64,000 nucleotides of DNA from Pseudomonas deceptionensis (GTDB lineage Bacteria > Pseudomonadota > Gammaproteobacteria > Pseudomonadales > Pseudomonadaceae), in the NCBI RefSeq assembly GCF_900106095.1, contig NZ_FNUD01000002.1, positions 3,307,501-3,371,500 on the forward strand, given 5' to 3'. The first letter of the stretch is position 1. Each line of letters begins with the position of its first letter. Below the pieces are notes generated by a model. It worked only from the letters and a program-made list of their open reading frames with translations, searched no databases and was not told the DNA's origin. Below are positions 24,416 to 33,340 of the stretch, piece after piece. The translations under genes were made by a program, and so were the position numbers.

Positions 24416-25897
24416 ATGAACAACTTCCATGAACAAGCAATGTGTTTTGTGTATCAACAAGTGCTTCAGCGACTATTGGGTTGTTTCAGCCGTCCCGAAC
24501 GTATTGCTTTGCAACTGTTGATTCAGCGTTTATTGGTGGCGGCGGGGGGCGTGGACAATATCGGGCGCTATCGGGTCATAGTGGTTCACGAGGGGGGCAA
24601 GGAGTGCGCTTATGCATTGGCTTTTTTACGGGCAGCCCAGCTCAGTATTGCGGGGCGTTCGCCCGATACATTCATGTTGCGCGTTGCCATACTGCGCCAG
24701 CCGCGATTGACTGCCAATGTAATGGGCCGTATTCAGGCTCAATGCAGTGGGTTGTTTGTCTATGACGACAACCGAGTGGAGTTGCTGTTGGTGGATGAGC
24801 ACGAGGTGACCCGATTGCAGGCGCCGGCAGCCTTTGAACGCCTGACATCGGTCATTAATCGCACGCAGGTACTGATGTCGGGGCACCTGACCCAGGGGGA
24901 TGCGCGGGCCACGTTCTTTTACTCCGACCTGTTGTCACGGGCCAGGCTGTATCACCGTGCGTGCGAGTGGGGCGGTGAGGTAGACGCCTTGATTGACCGT
25001 CGCCCGCCTGCCCGCCTTGGGCAATACATGGCGTGGATCCGGCGGGTTGCTCACCAGCAGGGGCATGTGTTGCAGGGCGGGCAGCGGGAGGGGCTCGAAA
25101 GTGTGATCAAGTTGTGCTGCAAGCTGGATGACGACTATAAACAGTTGTTGCGCCTGTCAACGGCATCGGAGGGTGATGTCGGGGGTGGCGCAGCCGCCAA
25201 TGAGATCAACGTCATTAATGTGTTTGATTGCCTGTCCCAGGAAGTGGATATTTCGCGCTCTCAGGTACTGATGTTTGTAGAGGGCCCCTGGAATATAAAA
25301 GTGCTGGATATAGAAGAGCCTCAGGCTGCTGTCGTGTTATTGGCCGCCCACGAGCACGGATTGCGTGGGGTCTATAAATACGGCGTTGAATACAGCGTCG
25401 GGGTAGATGCCTACTTGCGCCGTGCTTCGATGGAGAACGAGTGCAATGAGCGATTTAAAGGGCAACTGGTCAAGCAATTGGGGGCGGCTTTTAATACGGC
25501 CAAAAGAATAGAAAAATTGCACGGTGCCGCTACCCAATACCTGAGAGAGCTGCACGGTGTCAGTGACGAGCAGTTGGGGTGTTTTATGTGCTCACCTTTT
25601 GTTGACCAGGGCCGTGGTCTGCAAGCGTTCTTGCAAGCGTGCTACCCCGAAAAGCTGGCGTTGCTCAACGGGTTCCGGCAGGTGCTGATGGGGCAACCCC
25701 TATCATTACAAGAGGATGCGACCTGGCTGGTGTCGGTGAGCGGCTTGCCTCTGGACTCACTTCAAGCGCTGTACCACATGCAAAATATCGACTTCAGGCA
25801 AGGCCGCTCCCTGATTGCCGCCCTTTGGGCCCACGACCCGAACAGGCAGCCCTGGCACTCGGCCCCTGCGTGTTATGGCGCGCCGCTCATCCAATAG
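24416..25897 (+). CDS. Hypothetical protein, unknown family
   Basis: 493 residues from the ATG at 24416, which has GGAGGAG 8 nt upstream. I do not recognise the family. No signal peptide or clear transmembrane helix; a mixed alpha/beta composition. The N-terminal part has hydrophobic strand-helix alternation (GRYRVIVVHEGGKECAYALAFLRAA, FMLRVAILRQ, LFVYDDNRVELLLVDEHEV). The middle is helical (LLRLSTASEGD..., NVINVFDCLSQEVDISRSQVLMFVEG), and a C-terminal block has several Cys (LGCFMCSPF). No catalytic motif stands out. It lies 74 bp upstream of the FAN1 nuclease on the same strand and may share its transcript. Its codon use is less GC-rich than the neighbours. Confidence 0.75.
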   Translation: MNNFHEQAMCFVYQQVLQRLLGCFSRPERIALQLLIQRLLVAAGGVDNIGRYRVIVVHEGGKECAYALAFLRAAQLSIAGRSPDTFMLRVAILRQPRLTANVMGRIQAQCSGLFVYDDNRVELLLVDEHEVTRLQAPAAFERLTSVINRTQVLMSGHLTQGDARATFFYSDLLSRARLYHRACEWGGEVDALIDRRPPARLGQYMAWIRRVAHQQGHVLQGGQREGLESVIKLCCKLDDDYKQLLRLSTASEGDVGGGAAANEINVINVFDCLSQEVDISRSQVLMFVEGPWNIKVLDIEEPQAAVVLLAAHEHGLRGVYKYGVEYSVGVDAYLRRASMENECNERFKGQLVKQLGAAFNTAKRIEKLHGAATQYLRELHGVSDEQLGCFMCSPFVDQGRGLQAFLQACYPEKLALLNGFRQVLMGQPLSLQEDATWLVSVSGLPLDSLQALYHMQNIDFRQGRSLIAALWAHDPNRQPWHSAPACYGAPLIQ

Positions 25898-25971
25898 GAT
25901 TTGCCAGAACACTGGGCAAACTGATATCTGTACGCATATCCAGTATCAAAAGCCAGTGGTCCGTTCTGCCC

Positions 25972-27621
25972 GTGATTTCCAATCCCCTTGAAGACCCGTT
26001 TTACTACCTGAAGAATTTCCAGCATGTACTCGGCTGGATCGCTGCCCGTTATGACGACGTGTTAAGTGATGACGAGCACCGCTTTATTGCCGGGTTTTCC
26101 GAGCTGCCCGGCACGTCGCAAGCGTTGTGGGTACGCATGGTGATGCGCAAGGGTCAGCATTTTCGGGCCAGCAAGCTGAGCTATCCGGAAATCGGCGATG
26201 CGTCTCAGGCCGCAGCCCCCTTGCTGGCCTCAGGCTGGCTCAGTGATCAGGCGCCCCTGGCATTGGCCGAGGTGTTCGAAGTCCTGCAAAAGCCTGAAAT
26301 CCTGGCCCGTTTCAGTGGGCATATCGTGCAGCCCAAGGCTAAAAAATCAGAGTGGCTGGCGGCGCTGGCGGTGGATTTTACCCAGCATCAAAGCCTGGCC
26401 CAGTGGCATCCCGACCTGACAGAACCGCTTTACACCCTCAACCACCGGCCCCTGTGCGATCGCCTGCGGCTGATGTTTTTTGGCAACCTCAGTCAGAGCT
26501 GGTCAGACCTGGTGCTGGCGGATCTGGGCCTGTTCACTTACGAACAAGTCGACTTCAGCCATGAGTCGCGGGCGCTGCGCAATCGGGCCGACATTGATGG
26601 TTATTTGCATCTGTATGCCTGCCGTGAGCAGTTCGAGGCGGGGGGCTGTGTGGCTGAAGTGTTGCAACGGGTGCTCGACTATCAGGCGGATAACCGATGG
26701 CTGCAACGACGTCGCGCTCGCTTGCTGTTTCAACTCGGCCAGCACCTGGAACGCATCGACGATTTGCCAATGGCGTTGCAGGTCTACCAGCAGAGCCAGC
26801 ACCCTGATGCACGCCAGCGCAGCATCCGGGTGCTTGAGCGTCAGGGTGAGTACGCGCAGGCACTGAGCCTGGCAGACACTGCGCAACAGGCGCCGCGCAC
26901 TGATGCCGAACAGCAGCATCTGCTGCGGATCATCCCGCGGTTGAGGCGCAAGCTCGGGCTATCGGCGCTTGCGGTTTCCAGGCCCGGCCCACCCGACCGG
27001 CTGGACCTCAGCCTGCCACGGGACGACGCCACCTGCGTTGAACTCATGATGGTCGCGCACCTGCATGCGCCCCAGGCCCCGGTGCATTATGTGGAAAATA
27101 CCCTGATCAACGGGCTGTTTGGCTTGCTGTGCTGGCCGGCCATCTTTGCGCCGTTGCCGGGGGCGTTTTTCCACCCGTTTCAGAGTGGCCCGGCCGACCT
27201 GCTGGAGGAGGACTTCGGCCTGCGCCGTGCCGAGCTGTTCGACGCCTGCCTGGCACAGCTGGACGACGGGCGTTACCTGCACACCATCCGCGCTGCGTAT
27301 GCTGCCAAATACGGTGTGCAGTCGTCCTTTGTGGCCTGGAATTACCTGAACCCGACCCTGCTCGAACAGGCGCTGGAGTGCTTGCCGCCTGCGCACCTGA
27401 AGCTTTGGTTCCGGCGCCTGTTGCTGGATATAAAGGCCAACCGCACCGGCATGCCTGACCTGATCCAGTTTTACCCGGCACAAAAAACCTACCGCATGCT
27501 GGAGGTCAAGGGCCCGGGCGATCGTTTGCAAGACAACCAGCTGCGCTGGCTGGCCTTTTGCGAAGCGCATCAGATGCCGGTCACCGTGTGCTACGTGCAA
27601 TGGCAGGAGCCCCAGGTTTGA
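25972..27621 (+). CDS. FAN1-type structure-specific nuclease (VRR-NUC domain)
   Basis: About 549 residues from a GTG at 25972, just before ISNPLEDPFYYLKNF; earlier in-frame starts lie inside the upstream gene. The C-terminal VRR-NUC nuclease has its metal ligands: Glu in VENTLINGLFG, then GMPDLIQFYP, LEVKGPGD and Gln in DNQLRW, the PD-(D/E)xK pattern. The N-terminal part resembles the SAP/TPR-like region of bacterial FAN1 (LYACREQFEAGG, tandem helices near residues 250-330). FAN1 resolves 5' flaps and interstrand crosslinks by repeated incision. It overlaps the helicase gene by 4 bp, so both are probably made together for crosslink repair. Confidence 0.9.
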   Translation: MISNPLEDPFYYLKNFQHVLGWIAARYDDVLSDDEHRFIAGFSELPGTSQALWVRMVMRKGQHFRASKLSYPEIGDASQAAAPLLASGWLSDQAPLALAEVFEVLQKPEILARFSGHIVQPKAKKSEWLAALAVDFTQHQSLAQWHPDLTEPLYTLNHRPLCDRLRLMFFGNLSQSWSDLVLADLGLFTYEQVDFSHESRALRNRADIDGYLHLYACREQFEAGGCVAEVLQRVLDYQADNRWLQRRRARLLFQLGQHLERIDDLPMALQVYQQSQHPDARQRSIRVLERQGEYAQALSLADTAQQAPRTDAEQQHLLRIIPRLRRKLGLSALAVSRPGPPDRLDLSLPRDDATCVELMMVAHLHAPQAPVHYVENTLINGLFGLLCWPAIFAPLPGAFFHPFQSGPADLLEEDFGLRRAELFDACLAQLDDGRYLHTIRAAYAAKYGVQSSFVAWNYLNPTLLEQALECLPPAHLKLWFRRLLLDIKANRTGMPDLIQFYPAQKTYRMLEVKGPGDRLQDNQLRWLAFCEAHQMPVTVCYVQWQEPQV

Positions 27622-29870
27622 GTTATCGCGTTGCGGTGCGCGCCCTGTGCGAATTCACGGCCAAGGCGGGAGATCTGGATTTGCGCTTCACGCCTTCGCC
27701 CACGGCCCAGCAGGGGATTGCCGGGCACCGTACGGTGGCGGCGCGGCGCGGTGGACAGTATCAGGCAGAACTGAGCCTGGAAGGCGAGTACGGTGCCTTG
27801 ACCGTGCGGGGCAGGGCAGACGGCTACGACCCGGCAGGCAATGTGCTGGAAGAAGTGAAAACCTTTCGCGGCGATTTTGCCGCCATCCCGGCCAATCATC
27901 GCCAGTTGCACTGGGCGCAGGCCCGGGTCTACGGTTGGCTGTTGTGCCAGAGCCTGCAACTGGAGCACGTCAACCTGGCGCTGGTGTACTTCGATATCGT
28001 CAGCGAAAAGGAAACCCGGCTTCAGGAGCGCTGGTCGGCCGCGGACCTGGAGCAGTTTTTCAATCAGCAATGTGCGTTGTTCCTGAGCTGGGCCGAGCAG
28101 GAAATGGCCCATCGCATTGCTCGGGATGAGGCCGCCCGTACACTGACCTTCCCCCATGCCGGGTTCCGCACCGGGCAACGGGCCCTGGCCGAGGCGGTCT
28201 ACAAGACGGCCAGCACCGGTCGCTGTCTCATGGCCCAGGCGCCCACCGGGATCGGTAAAACCATCGGTACCCTGTTCCCGCTGCTCAAGGCCATGCCCGG
28301 CCAGCAGCTCGACAAGGTGCTGTTCCTCACGGCCAAGACCCCGGGGCGCAAGCTGGCCCTGGATGCGGCGCAGGTGCTCTACCCAAAGGCCCTGAACGCG
28401 CCGCTGCGGGTATTGGAGCTGGTAGCGCGGGACAAGGCCTGCGAATACCCGCAGAACGCCTGCAATGGCGACTCCTGCCCGCTGGCCAAGGGCTTTTATG
28501 ATCGCTTGCCGGCCGCGCGGCTGGAGGCGGTTGCCCGCTCGCCCCTCGATCAACAGACCCTGCGCGGCGTAGCCCTGGCACACGGGGTATGCCCGTACTA
28601 CCTGAGCCAGGAGATGGCGCGCTGGGCGGATGTGGTGATCGCCGACTACAACTATTACTTCGACTTTACGGCGCTGCTCTATGGCCTGGCCCAGGCCAGC
28701 CAGTGGCGGGTTGCGACCCTGGTGGACGAGGCTCACAACCTGGTGGAACGCGCTCGCCAGATGTACAGCGCAAGCCTTGACCAGCAGACCCTAAATAACG
28801 TGCGCCACACCGCCCCGGCAGCGCTCGACAAACCGTTCAAGCGCCTGAACCGTGAATGGAACGCCCTGCACAAGGAGCAAGTCGGGCCGTATCAGGTTCA
28901 CTCGCAACTGCCGGCCAAATGGCTGAGTGCCTTGAGTGCGTGCATCACCGCCATCGGTGACTACCTCAACGATCACCCTCAGGGGCTGAGCGGCAACCTG
29001 CAAGGGTTCTACTTTGAAGCCTTGCAGTTCAACCGGGTGGCGGAGCTGTTTGACGCGCACTTTCTGTTTGATGTCAGCCTGCGCGAAGACGGCAAACGGC
29101 GTTTGTCGCAGCTCAACCTGCGCAATATCGTGCCTGCCGCCTTCATCGGCCCGCGTCTGGCCAGCGCCCGGTGCAATGTGCTGTTCTCGGCCACCCTGAG
29201 CCCGCAAACCTACTACGCCAACCTGCTGGGTTTGCCGGCGGACACCGTGTGGATGGATGTCGAGTCACCGTTCCAGGCCGAGCAGCTGCACGTGCAGGTG
29301 ATCAGCCAGATTTCTACCCGCTTTGTGCATCGCCAGGCTTCACTGGCGCCGATTGTCGAGTTGATCGCCCGCCAGTTTGAACAGCGGCCGGGTAACTACC
29401 TGGCGTTTTTCAGCAGTTTCGATTACTTGCAGCAGGTCGCCGAACTGCTCGCCGAGCGCCATCCGCACATCCCCCGGTGGTTGCAGGCGCGGCGCATGGA
29501 TGAAGCGGCGCGCCAGGGGTTTCTCGATCAGTTCACGATGTCGAGCCAGGGTGTCGGCTTTGCAGTGCTGGGCGGCGCCTTCGGTGAAGGCATTGACCTG
29601 CCCGGTGCGCGGTTGATCGGCGCCTTTGTGGCGACCCTGGGGCTGGCCCAGTTCAACCCGGTCAACGAGCAGATCAAACAGCGCATGGCCGCACTGTTTG
29701 GCGCCGGGTATGACTACACCTACCTGTATCCGGGTGTGCAAAAAGTAGTGCAGGCCGCCGGGCGGGTGATCCGCACCCAGAGCGACCAGGGCACGCTGTT
29801 TTTGATTGACGACCGCTTTGCCGAACGCAAAGTGCAGCAGTTGCTGCCGAGCTGGTGGCGATTGGGTTGA
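27618..29870 (+). CDS. Nuclease-helicase: PD-(D/E)xK domain fused to DinG/XPD-like helicase
   Basis: About 750 residues from a TTG at 27618 overlapping the FAN1 stop, with AGGAG 8 nt upstream. Residues about 1-170 form a RecB-like nuclease domain: GRADGY, EEVKTF and the QARVY motif of the Cas4/RecB type. The rest is an XPD/DinG SF2 helicase: Walker A APTGIGKTIGT, four cysteines (KAC, NAC, DSC, GVC) for a 4Fe-4S cluster, LVDEAHNL box, LFSATLSP, GGAFGEGIDLPG and QAAGRVIR. This would unwind 5'-tailed DNA and cut it. Coupling to FAN1 argues for a repair role, such as crosslink or stalled-fork processing. Confidence 0.9.
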   Translation: MSYRVAVRALCEFTAKAGDLDLRFTPSPTAQQGIAGHRTVAARRGGQYQAELSLEGEYGALTVRGRADGYDPAGNVLEEVKTFRGDFAAIPANHRQLHWAQARVYGWLLCQSLQLEHVNLALVYFDIVSEKETRLQERWSAADLEQFFNQQCALFLSWAEQEMAHRIARDEAARTLTFPHAGFRTGQRALAEAVYKTASTGRCLMAQAPTGIGKTIGTLFPLLKAMPGQQLDKVLFLTAKTPGRKLALDAAQVLYPKALNAPLRVLELVARDKACEYPQNACNGDSCPLAKGFYDRLPAARLEAVARSPLDQQTLRGVALAHGVCPYYLSQEMARWADVVIADYNYYFDFTALLYGLAQASQWRVATLVDEAHNLVERARQMYSASLDQQTLNNVRHTAPAALDKPFKRLNREWNALHKEQVGPYQVHSQLPAKWLSALSACITAIGDYLNDHPQGLSGNLQGFYFEALQFNRVAELFDAHFLFDVSLREDGKRRLSQLNLRNIVPAAFIGPRLASARCNVLFSATLSPQTYYANLLGLPADTVWMDVESPFQAEQLHVQVISQISTRFVHRQASLAPIVELIARQFEQRPGNYLAFFSSFDYLQQVAELLAERHPHIPRWLQARRMDEAARQGFLDQFTMSSQGVGFAVLGGAFGEGIDLPGARLIGAFVATLGLAQFNPVNEQIKQRMAALFGAGYDYTYLYPGVQKVVQAAGRVIRTQSDQGTLFLIDDRFAERKVQQLLPSWWRLG

Positions 29871-29941
29871 GGGTGCGACGTTGTGGCACACTGTTCGACC
29901 AGCGGCGCATGAGGCGCCTTTCCTACAGTGGAGTTCCCCCT

Positions 29942-30331
29942 ATGAGCATCAAACGTTTTGGTACCGGCGCAGTGGGTGCAGGTGGTCAGCCTTTGCCTTT
30001 CGCCCGTGCGGTTGAGGCTGACGGCTGGCTGCATGTGTCCGGTCAGGTGGCCATGGAAAACGGCGAAATCATCAATGGCGGGATCGTCGAGCAAACCCAC
30101 AAAACCATGCAAAACCTGATCGCGATCCTCGAAGAAGCCGGTTATGGCCTTGAAGACGTGGTCCGCGCCGGTGTCTGGCTGCAAGACCCCCGCGATTTCT
30201 GGAGCTTCAACAAGGTATTTGCCTCGTACTTCAAAAGCGAACACGCCCCGGCACGTGCCTGTGTGCAGGCGATGATGATGGTCGATTGCCGGGTCGAGAT
30301 CGACTGCATTGCCTACAAAGCCAAGCGCTAA
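29942..30331 (+). CDS. RidA/YjgF/UK114 family protein
   Basis: 129 residues with a GTGGAG site. The family core is clear: PFARAVEADGWLHVSGQVA, EQTHKTMQNLIAILEEAGYGLEDVVRAGVWL and the active-site Arg in ARACVQ near the end. RidA proteins hydrolyse reactive enamine/imine intermediates released by PLP enzymes. It is followed 42 bp later by a PLP-dependent D-amino-acid enzyme, a sensible partner whose imine by-products it could quench. Confidence 0.92.
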   Translation: MSIKRFGTGAVGAGGQPLPFARAVEADGWLHVSGQVAMENGEIINGGIVEQTHKTMQNLIAILEEAGYGLEDVVRAGVWLQDPRDFWSFNKVFASYFKSEHAPARACVQAMMMVDCRVEIDCIAYKAKR

Positions 30332-30372
30332 CACCGTTATCGCGCATAAAAACAATACGTGAGGAGTCGAGT

Positions 30373-31590
30373 GTGTCGAAGACGCTGAACCAAGCCCCGG
30401 TGCTTAAAGGCGCTGCCAGCCCCGGCGACAGCCTGGTACGTGATGTGAGCTTGCCCGCGCTGGTGATTCACCGTGACGCGCTGGAGCACAATATTCGCTG
30501 GATGCAGGACTTTGTGACCCGCAGTGGTGCAGTGCTCGCGCCCCATGGCAAAACCAGCATGACGCCGGCACTGTTTCGCCGTCAGCTGGAGCAGGGCGCC
30601 TGGGGCCTGACCCTGGCCAGCGCGGTGCAGACCTGCACGGCCTATGCCGGCGGTGTGCGTCGCGTGCTCATGGCCAACCAGCTGGTGGGTCGGGCCAATA
30701 TGGCGCTGATTGCCCGGTTGCTGACAGACCCCGGGTTCGAGTTTCACTGCATGGTCGATCACCCCGACAACGTGGCGGCATTGGGGGCGTTTTTCGCCGA
30801 ACGCGGCCAGCGCCTGAATGTCATGATCGAGTACGGCGTGGTGGGCGGGCGTTGTGGCTGCCGTTCCGAGCAAGAAGTCATGGCGCTGGCGGAGGCCATC
30901 AAGGCACAACCGGCCCTGGCTTTGACCGGGATCGAGGGTTACGAAGGCGTGATCCACGGCGAACACGCGGTCAGCGGGATTCGTGCGTTTGCAGCTTCGC
31001 TGGTGCGTCTGGCGCTGCAGTTGCAACGTGACGGCGCGTTTGCGCTGGACAAGCCGATCATCACCGCATCGGGCTCGGCCTGGTACGACCTGATTGCCGA
31101 AGGCTTCGAAGCCGAGGCTGCCAGCGGGCGTTTTCTCAGCGTGCTGCGCCCCGGCAGTTACGTGGTCCACGACCACGGTATCTACAAGGAGGCGCAATGC
31201 TGCGTGCTTGACCGTCGCAGCGACTTGCAGGAAGGCTTGCGCCCGGCGCTGGAAGTCTGGGCCCATGTGCAATCGTTGCCCGAGCCCGGCTTTGCAGTGA
31301 TTGCGCTGGGCAAGCGTGACGTGGCCTACGACGCGGGTTTGCCGATACCGTTAAAGCGGTATCGCGAAGGGGTACTGCCGGCAGTGGGGGATGACGTCAG
31401 CGGGTGCAAGGTCACGGCGGTGATGGACCAGCATGCCTTTATGACCGTTGCGCCGGGCACTGAGCTGCACATCGGCGACATCATCAGCTTTGGCACCTCG
31501 CACCCTTGCCTGACGTTTGACAAGTGGCGTACTGGCTGCCTGGTGGACGAGCAGTCGAATGTGGTTGAGAGCCTTGCCATAGAGTTCTGA
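30373..31590 (+). CDS. PLP-dependent D-threonine aldolase / D-serine dehydratase-like enzyme
   Basis: 405 residues from a GTG with GGAG upstream. It has the alanine-racemase-type N-terminal barrel with the PLP lysine in LAPHGKTSMTP and the substrate motifs CMVDHPDN and GIEGYEGVIHG. The C-terminal metal-binding D-serine dehydratase-like domain has DQHAFM (His) and SHPCLTFDKW (His and Cys). The family cleaves D-threonine or dehydrates D-serine to an amino-acrylate, which fits the RidA partner upstream. A hairpin ends the gene. Confidence 0.88.
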   Translation: MSKTLNQAPVLKGAASPGDSLVRDVSLPALVIHRDALEHNIRWMQDFVTRSGAVLAPHGKTSMTPALFRRQLEQGAWGLTLASAVQTCTAYAGGVRRVLMANQLVGRANMALIARLLTDPGFEFHCMVDHPDNVAALGAFFAERGQRLNVMIEYGVVGGRCGCRSEQEVMALAEAIKAQPALALTGIEGYEGVIHGEHAVSGIRAFAASLVRLALQLQRDGAFALDKPIITASGSAWYDLIAEGFEAEAASGRFLSVLRPGSYVVHDHGIYKEAQCCVLDRRSDLQEGLRPALEVWAHVQSLPEPGFAVIALGKRDVAYDAGLPIPLKRYREGVLPAVGDDVSGCKVTAVMDQHAFMTVAPGTELHIGDIISFGTSHPCLTFDKWRTGCLVDEQSNVVESLAIEF

Positions 31591-31599
31591 GGCCAAAAA

Positions 31600-31628
31600 G
31601 CCCTCACTCTCTTCCCGAGGGTGAGGGC
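31600..31628. terminator. Bidirectional hairpin between convergent genes
   Basis: GCCCTCAC (31600-31607) pairs with GTGAGGGC (31621-31628) in the 43 bp between two convergent genes. It resembles the GGGTGAGGG-type repeat seen elsewhere in the window and probably serves as a terminator for both genes. Confidence 0.5.
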
Positions 31629-31633
31629 CGTTC

Positions 31634-31909
31634 TCAATCGCGGTAAAACACCTGCACCAGGTGATAGCCGAACTTGCTTTTGATCGGCCCGTGCACCACC
31701 CGCAACGGCTTTTTGAAGATGATCTGGTCGATAACGCCAACCATCTGCCCCGGCCGCACCTCCCCCAGATCCCCCCCGCGCTTGCCTGACGGGCACGTGG
31801 AGAATTTTTTGGCCAGCACATCGAAGGCTTCGCCCTTGGCGATGCGTTGCTTGAGCGACTCGGCTTCTTCGGCGGTTTTCACCAGGATATGACGGGCTTG
31901 AGCTTTCAT
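31634..31909 (-). CDS. Parvulin-type peptidyl-prolyl isomerase (PpiC-like)
   Basis: 91 residues, the size of cytosolic parvulin with no signal peptide. The fold is recognised by ARHILVKTAEEAESLKQRI, FDVLAKKFSTCPSGKRGGDLGEV, GQMVGVIDQIIF and the closing KFGYHLVQVF with the conserved His. The family catalyses cis/trans isomerisation of prolyl bonds. Single gene, convergent with the D-amino-acid enzyme. Confidence 0.92.
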   Translation of the reverse strand: MKAQARHILVKTAEEAESLKQRIAKGEAFDVLAKKFSTCPSGKRGGDLGEVRPGQMVGVIDQIIFKKPLRVVHGPIKSKFGYHLVQVFYRD

Positions 31910-31953
31910 GGGACTTTACCTTGGAACTGTGGGGCTTATTGCGAGGGCGCGGA

Positions 31954-32880
31954 TTATGCCTGAGTTTTGCCTTCAGGGCTGTGGTAGCGCGGCAGGTACA
32001 AGCGCACGCAGGTACCGCTGCCGCTTTGGCTGCTGATGCTGACATGCCCGCCTGATTGCTGGGCAAACCCGTAGATCATGGACAGCCCGAGCCCCGTGCC
32101 CTGGCCGACAGGCTTGGTGGTGAAGAACGGGTCGAAGGCCTTGGCCAGGACTTGCGGGGTCATTCCCGTGCCAGTGTCACTGACTTGCAGCATCACATAG
32201 TCCCCTGAATCAATCGCTTCCAGGGTGCTCAGTTCACGGGCATCGAGGTACTGGTTGGCGGTTTTGATCACCAGGGTCCCACCTTCAGGCATCGCATCGC
32301 GGGCGTTGATCATCAGGTTGAGCAGGGCGCTTTCCAGCTGCCCGGTGTCGGTGTTTACCGGCCAGATGTTGTGGCCCAGTTCGAGACTCAAGTCGATGTG
32401 CGCGCCTTTGGAACTGCTGAACAGTGTCTGCAGCGAATTCACCAGCTGATTGGGGTCCAGCGGCTTGCGGTCCAGTGACTGCCGGCGGGAGAACGTCAAC
32501 AGGCGGTTGGTCAGCGCGGCGGCCCGGTGTGCGGACGCCACGGCCGCATCGGCAAAGCGCTCCACCTCGCCAATACGGCCCGCCGCGATAAAGCGCTTCA
32601 TCAAATCCAGGCTGGCGATGATGCCGGTGAGCATGTTGTTGAAATCGTGGGCGATGCCTCCGGTCAACTGACCCACGGCTTCCATTTTTTGCCCATGGCG
32701 CAAAGCCTCTTCGGCGCGTGCGCGTTCGAGTATTTCGCGTTGCAGTTGCAGGTTGGCCTCGGCCAGCGCCCGGGTGCGCTCGAGCACGCGCGCCTCGAGG
32801 GTTTCGTTAAGTTCAAGCAAGGCTTGTTCGGTGGCGCTGGCCTGCAAGCGCTGGCGCCGCCTTGAACTCTTGACTGCCAT
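31954..32880 (-). CDS. Orphan sensor histidine kinase without visible sensor domain
   Basis: 308 residues from the ATG at 32880. An N-terminal coiled-coil region (ATEQALLELNETLEARVLERTRALAEANLQLQREILERARAEEAL) leads into the H-box GIAHDFNNML. The HATPase domain follows: N-box NLMINARDAMPEGG, VSDTGTGM, FDPFFTTKP, GTGLGLSMIYG. No transmembrane segment, PAS/GAF or receiver domain is seen, so the input is probably cytosolic and no partner regulator is adjacent. The type resembles the kinase half of hybrid sensors. A start at 32946 is also in frame. Confidence 0.85.
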   Translation of the reverse strand: MAVKSSRRRQRLQASATEQALLELNETLEARVLERTRALAEANLQLQREILERARAEEALRHGQKMEAVGQLTGGIAHDFNNMLTGIIASLDLMKRFIAAGRIGEVERFADAAVASAHRAAALTNRLLTFSRRQSLDRKPLDPNQLVNSLQTLFSSSKGAHIDLSLELGHNIWPVNTDTGQLESALLNLMINARDAMPEGGTLVIKTANQYLDARELSTLEAIDSGDYVMLQVSDTGTGMTPQVLAKAFDPFFTTKPVGQGTGLGLSMIYGFAQQSGGHVSISSQSGSGTCVRLYLPRYHSPEGKTQA

Positions 32881-33001
32881 GGTGGTTCCCAGGATGAATC
32901 TCAAAGTAAGTCTATTTAATGCCGGATACCGGCTCAAAGCTATCAACCATGTTGCAAGCCCCGGTTTTGCCAGTGCGACTAAGGTCGAATGAGGCCAAGG
33001 C

Positions 33002-33270
33002 CTAGGGTCTGTTAACGTTTGGTTGTGAGCCGCGTCGCTGGGTCAAATTTTGCCAGGCAAGGCGCAGGGCGAAGGGAATGGTTGTTCCCTTCTCAAGCCC
33101 TGCAACGCAGCCTGGCGAAATTTGACACGCGACCCGAAGGGCCGATAGCCCATGTGGCGCAGGGCGGCGTTGCTCGCAGCTTATTTGGAACACAAACCAC
33201 GCTGCTCGCGTCTTGCCCTGCACCACATGGGCTATCGGCGCGGCCACAACCAAACGTCAACAGACCCTAG
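33002..33270. mobile_element. MITE-like element, 269 bp with three nested inverted pairs
   Basis: Terminal inverted repeats of 26 bp (33002-33027 and 33245-33270) differ at one position. Inside lie two more inverted pairs: 33042-33058 with 33110-33126 (17 bp, one mismatch) and 33141-33165 with 33215-33239 (25 bp, one mismatch). Together they could fold as a stem with two side hairpins. No protein of its own is credible. It sits just upstream of the porin gene and could affect its promoter. Confidence 0.8.
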
Positions 33271-33340
33271 CCTTTCGTACAATTGCGGCCATTTTTTTGG
33301 TGGGTCATATCTCGCCAATATTCGCTGTTGGAGCTTGTTC

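Noticed and set aside
27591..28736. A 381-codon antisense frame over the helicase gene
   Set aside because: GC-rich shadow; helicase motifs on the plus strand are complete.
33019..33270. Short reading frames on both strands inside the repeat element
   Set aside because: They arise from the inverted-repeat DNA (both end in the same PNVNRP) and have no ribosome site or domain.
33152..33340. Long N-terminal extension of the OprD porin
   Set aside because: The extension is MITE sequence; the ATG at 33341 has a ribosome site and begins a signal peptide.
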